From: Nemopilema nomurai
Taxonomy: Eukaryota; Cnidaria; Scyphozoa; Rhizostomeae; Rhizostomatidae
Reading direction: 5' to 3'
NCBI GenBank assembly: GCA_003864495.1
Contig: ML133503.1
Location: 248,001-312,000, forward strand
Length of the DNA: 64,000 nucleotides
In this document: piece by piece, positions 62,701 through 64,000 of the stretch
Layout: the number at the start of each line of letters is the position of its first letter
How positions within the stretch are numbered: position 1 is the first letter of the stretch
The notes under the pieces: generated by a model
The model's input: the letters and a program-made list of their open reading frames with translations, nothing else
What the model was told of the DNA's origin: nothing
The model's database searches: none
Made by a program: the position numbers and the translations under genes

Positions 62701-63091
62701 TCTAGATATACATAACAGATGTGACAAAGAAGATTAAACAAAACAGATAAATCAAATATGAAAGAATGAAAAAAGGTTTAAACTTAAATTGATAAGGATA
62801 CATGTCTTGGAAGGCAGATAAAGAGACATTATTTTTGGTGATATGATTTCAAACACACAGCAAAATGTTTGTGATGTTAATCAAGTTTAACAAGAGGCAT
62901 GGATTTTCATTTTAAAACTACATAAATGAATTTCCTTGAAGTTACCTGAACTTTAATTTGTGTCCTAGCATTTTCATCAATAGAAAACCAGCGTTGTTGA
63001 TGCTGCTGCTTAACATTGGCATCCTTTGATGTCAAACAGTTCTTAAGTTGAAGACCAGCAGCCATTCTGGCAACTGATGACTTTGTCCTGT
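44787..63091 (-). CDS. KPNB1: Importin subunit beta-1 (karyopherin beta-1), 5' partial
   Basis: Twenty-two coding exons join in phase: 63091-62946, 62555-62508, 61911-61762, 61179-61103, 60266-60191, 59894-59835, 59347-59258, 58551-58441, 58077-57976, 57792-57621, 57079-57027, 56209-56018, 54699-54572, 53503-53428, 52325-52254, 52088-52017, 51514-51373, 50120-50038, 49032-48925, 48301-48158, 46750-46642 and 45055-44787. They give about 826 residues against 876 in human. The missing N-terminal 45 or so must lie beyond position 64000. The protein is a HEAT-repeat superhelix that carries importin-alpha or direct cargo through nuclear pores and releases it on RanGTP. Strong matches include [33 protein letters not shown], the acidic HEAT-8 loop [40 protein letters not shown] and [20 protein letters not shown]. 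Exon 49032-48925 needs a GTTTGT donor, which preserves exact family length. Confidence 0.97.
46403..46850. repeat. 96-bp direct duplication flanking a KPNB1 exon
   Basis: The segment from AATCAAAGGCAAGATT to GAGCTAGAGGAAGGACTGTC occurs at about 46403-46498 and again at 46754-46849, nearly identical. The copies lie on either side of KPNB1 exon 46750-46642. The second copy abuts the exon and supplies its polypyrimidine tract and acceptor. Confidence 0.9.
51907..51993. repeat. 16-bp minisatellite in a KPNB1 intron
   Basis: About five tandem copies of CAACTGGGCAAAGAGG with single-base variants (GGACAAAG, GATGCAAC). It lies 24 bp past the donor of KPNB1 exon 52088-52017, inside the intron. Confidence 0.95.
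55313..55745. repeat. 20-bp minisatellite with 138-bp higher-order repeat in a KPNB1 intron
   Basis: About 21 tandem copies of AAAATAATCGTGTCTGGAGT with variants (TCTTGGG, TCTGGAC, ATAAAAAA). The pattern beginning AGTGAAATAA at 55471 recurs at 55609, giving a 138-bp higher-order period. The long minus-strand frame across it is a repeat artefact. Confidence 0.95.
56528..56670. repeat. 20-bp degenerate minisatellite (TATTCGA-rich) in a KPNB1 intron
   Basis: Copies of TATTCGATCAGTCATCGC with increasing divergence toward the right, ending in TATTCGAATAACTCGAATAA, which is partly palindromic. It lies in the intron between KPNB1 exons 57079-57027 and 56209-56018. Confidence 0.85.
61918..61980. repeat. 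AT-rich low-complexity tract in a KPNB1 intron
   Basis: Runs of ATATAATATA and AAATTTAAAATTTAAAATTT lie just upstream (minus sense) of the KPNB1 exon 61911-61762. The tract begins only a few bases before that acceptor. Confidence 0.8.
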
Positions 63092-64000
63092 CTGATAGGA
63101 CAGTCGACAGAACAAAAAGAAAATGGGGCTATAATAGAACAAAAAATCACAATGAAAATCGTTCTCTGGTAAATATTTTGAAGAGAAGGAAAGTTCTAAC
63201 TTTAACACAGCTATCATAGCTCTAGAGAACACAAATCAACAACACCTATTTATTTCAATACTTTCTTGGATGAGCTACTTTTAAAAAAGTATGATGTGAT
63301 AAAGGAGTAAACTATGTACCAATTGAAGATGTACATAAACCATTTTCTAAAACCATAGGTAAGTTCATAGGTTTTATGGGATAAATCTCTGGGAATACCA
63401 CTCCAAAAGAAGAAATTAACAAATAAATGTTAAGACAAGTGCTCTTTCAGCCTTAATTTGAAAAAGAAAAACTTGTCACACAACAGAGTATACAAACCAA
63501 CATTAGCATTTATATAAAAATATAAAAGAACATTCTGATAAACAACGACAGTAGCTAAGTTGGAGCTAACAATCATTATCTAACCACAGGTCTATATCTA
63601 TAACCACAGCTCTAAATTGTATCTATACACTTGATCGGTTATTAGCTGTAAAAAGCATTTTTAAGTTCCAAAGAACATATAACAACCCCACAGGACTACA
63701 TATAAACACAAACAACAACATAAGCAGCATATTTAAATCTTGGATTTAAACTGTCAGCTTGACCACTTTCCACCTAATATACTAAAATAATTATGCATAA
63801 AAGGGAATCCAGCATCACAAACTTTGTAATAATGTTAAAAATTGTCTTTTTATTAATTTCCATCAATTTTTGAAACACTTTTGCATAGGTTGGCATTAAT
63901 ATTCACTGCTTCTTACAATTGTACCCATACTGTTCTCAAATAACATTTATACATAACAATAAATTGTCTAATAGTGTAATAACAATAAATCAAGCTGTCT

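Overview
This window is animal nuclear DNA: AT-rich, with many short exons, GT-AG introns and dispersed MITE-type repeats. Six multi- or single-exon protein genes can be reconstructed by joining open segments at splice sites in consistent phase. The gene set (a gasdermin E-like protein, a divergent delta/zeta-class tubulin, a KLF6/7-type factor, deeply conserved importin beta, RPL41 and EFHB) fits an invertebrate metazoan. A cnidarian, probably an anthozoan, is the best guess, but this is inference from gene content and not proven.

Layout. 1.09-2.54 kb (+): intronless Tctex1-domain protein (DYNLT4-like) with a long basic extension and a PP1-docking motif. 3.02-3.29 kb: hAT-type MITE with a perfect 8-bp target duplication. 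5.02-5.40 kb (-): RPL41, a 25-codon gene split by an intron. 5.75-8.85 kb (+): delta/zeta-class tubulin, head-to-head with RPL41 over about 200 bp; one apparent frameshift. 10.04-17.04 kb (-): gasdermin E-like gene, 8 coding exons. Two copies of a 0.4-kb MITE lie in opposite orientation around its first exon. 18.68-25.37 kb (-): EFHB (CFAP21), about 12 coding exons, one apparent frameshift. 25.4-33.0 kb: no gene recognised, one small inverted-repeat element. 33.03-34.32 kb (-): KLF6/7-like zinc-finger factor, two coding exons, with upstream CCAAT, CArG and AP-1 sites. 34.7-44.8 kb: no confident gene; a 27/28-bp minisatellite and one weak candidate exon. 44.79-63.09 kb (-): importin subunit beta-1 (KPNB1), 22 coding exons; the first coding exon lies outside the window. 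Its introns carry several minisatellites and a 96-bp segmental duplication.

Three of the genes in the first 25 kb (Tctex1 protein, delta/zeta tubulin, EFHB) belong to families tied to dynein, centrioles or cilia. The others are housekeeping genes (RPL41, KPNB1), a pyroptosis effector (gasdermin) and an immediate-early-type transcription factor (KLF). There is no operon logic. The only shared regulatory segment with good support is the RPL41/tubulin intergenic region. No tRNA, rRNA, CRISPR array or complete autonomous transposon was recognised.
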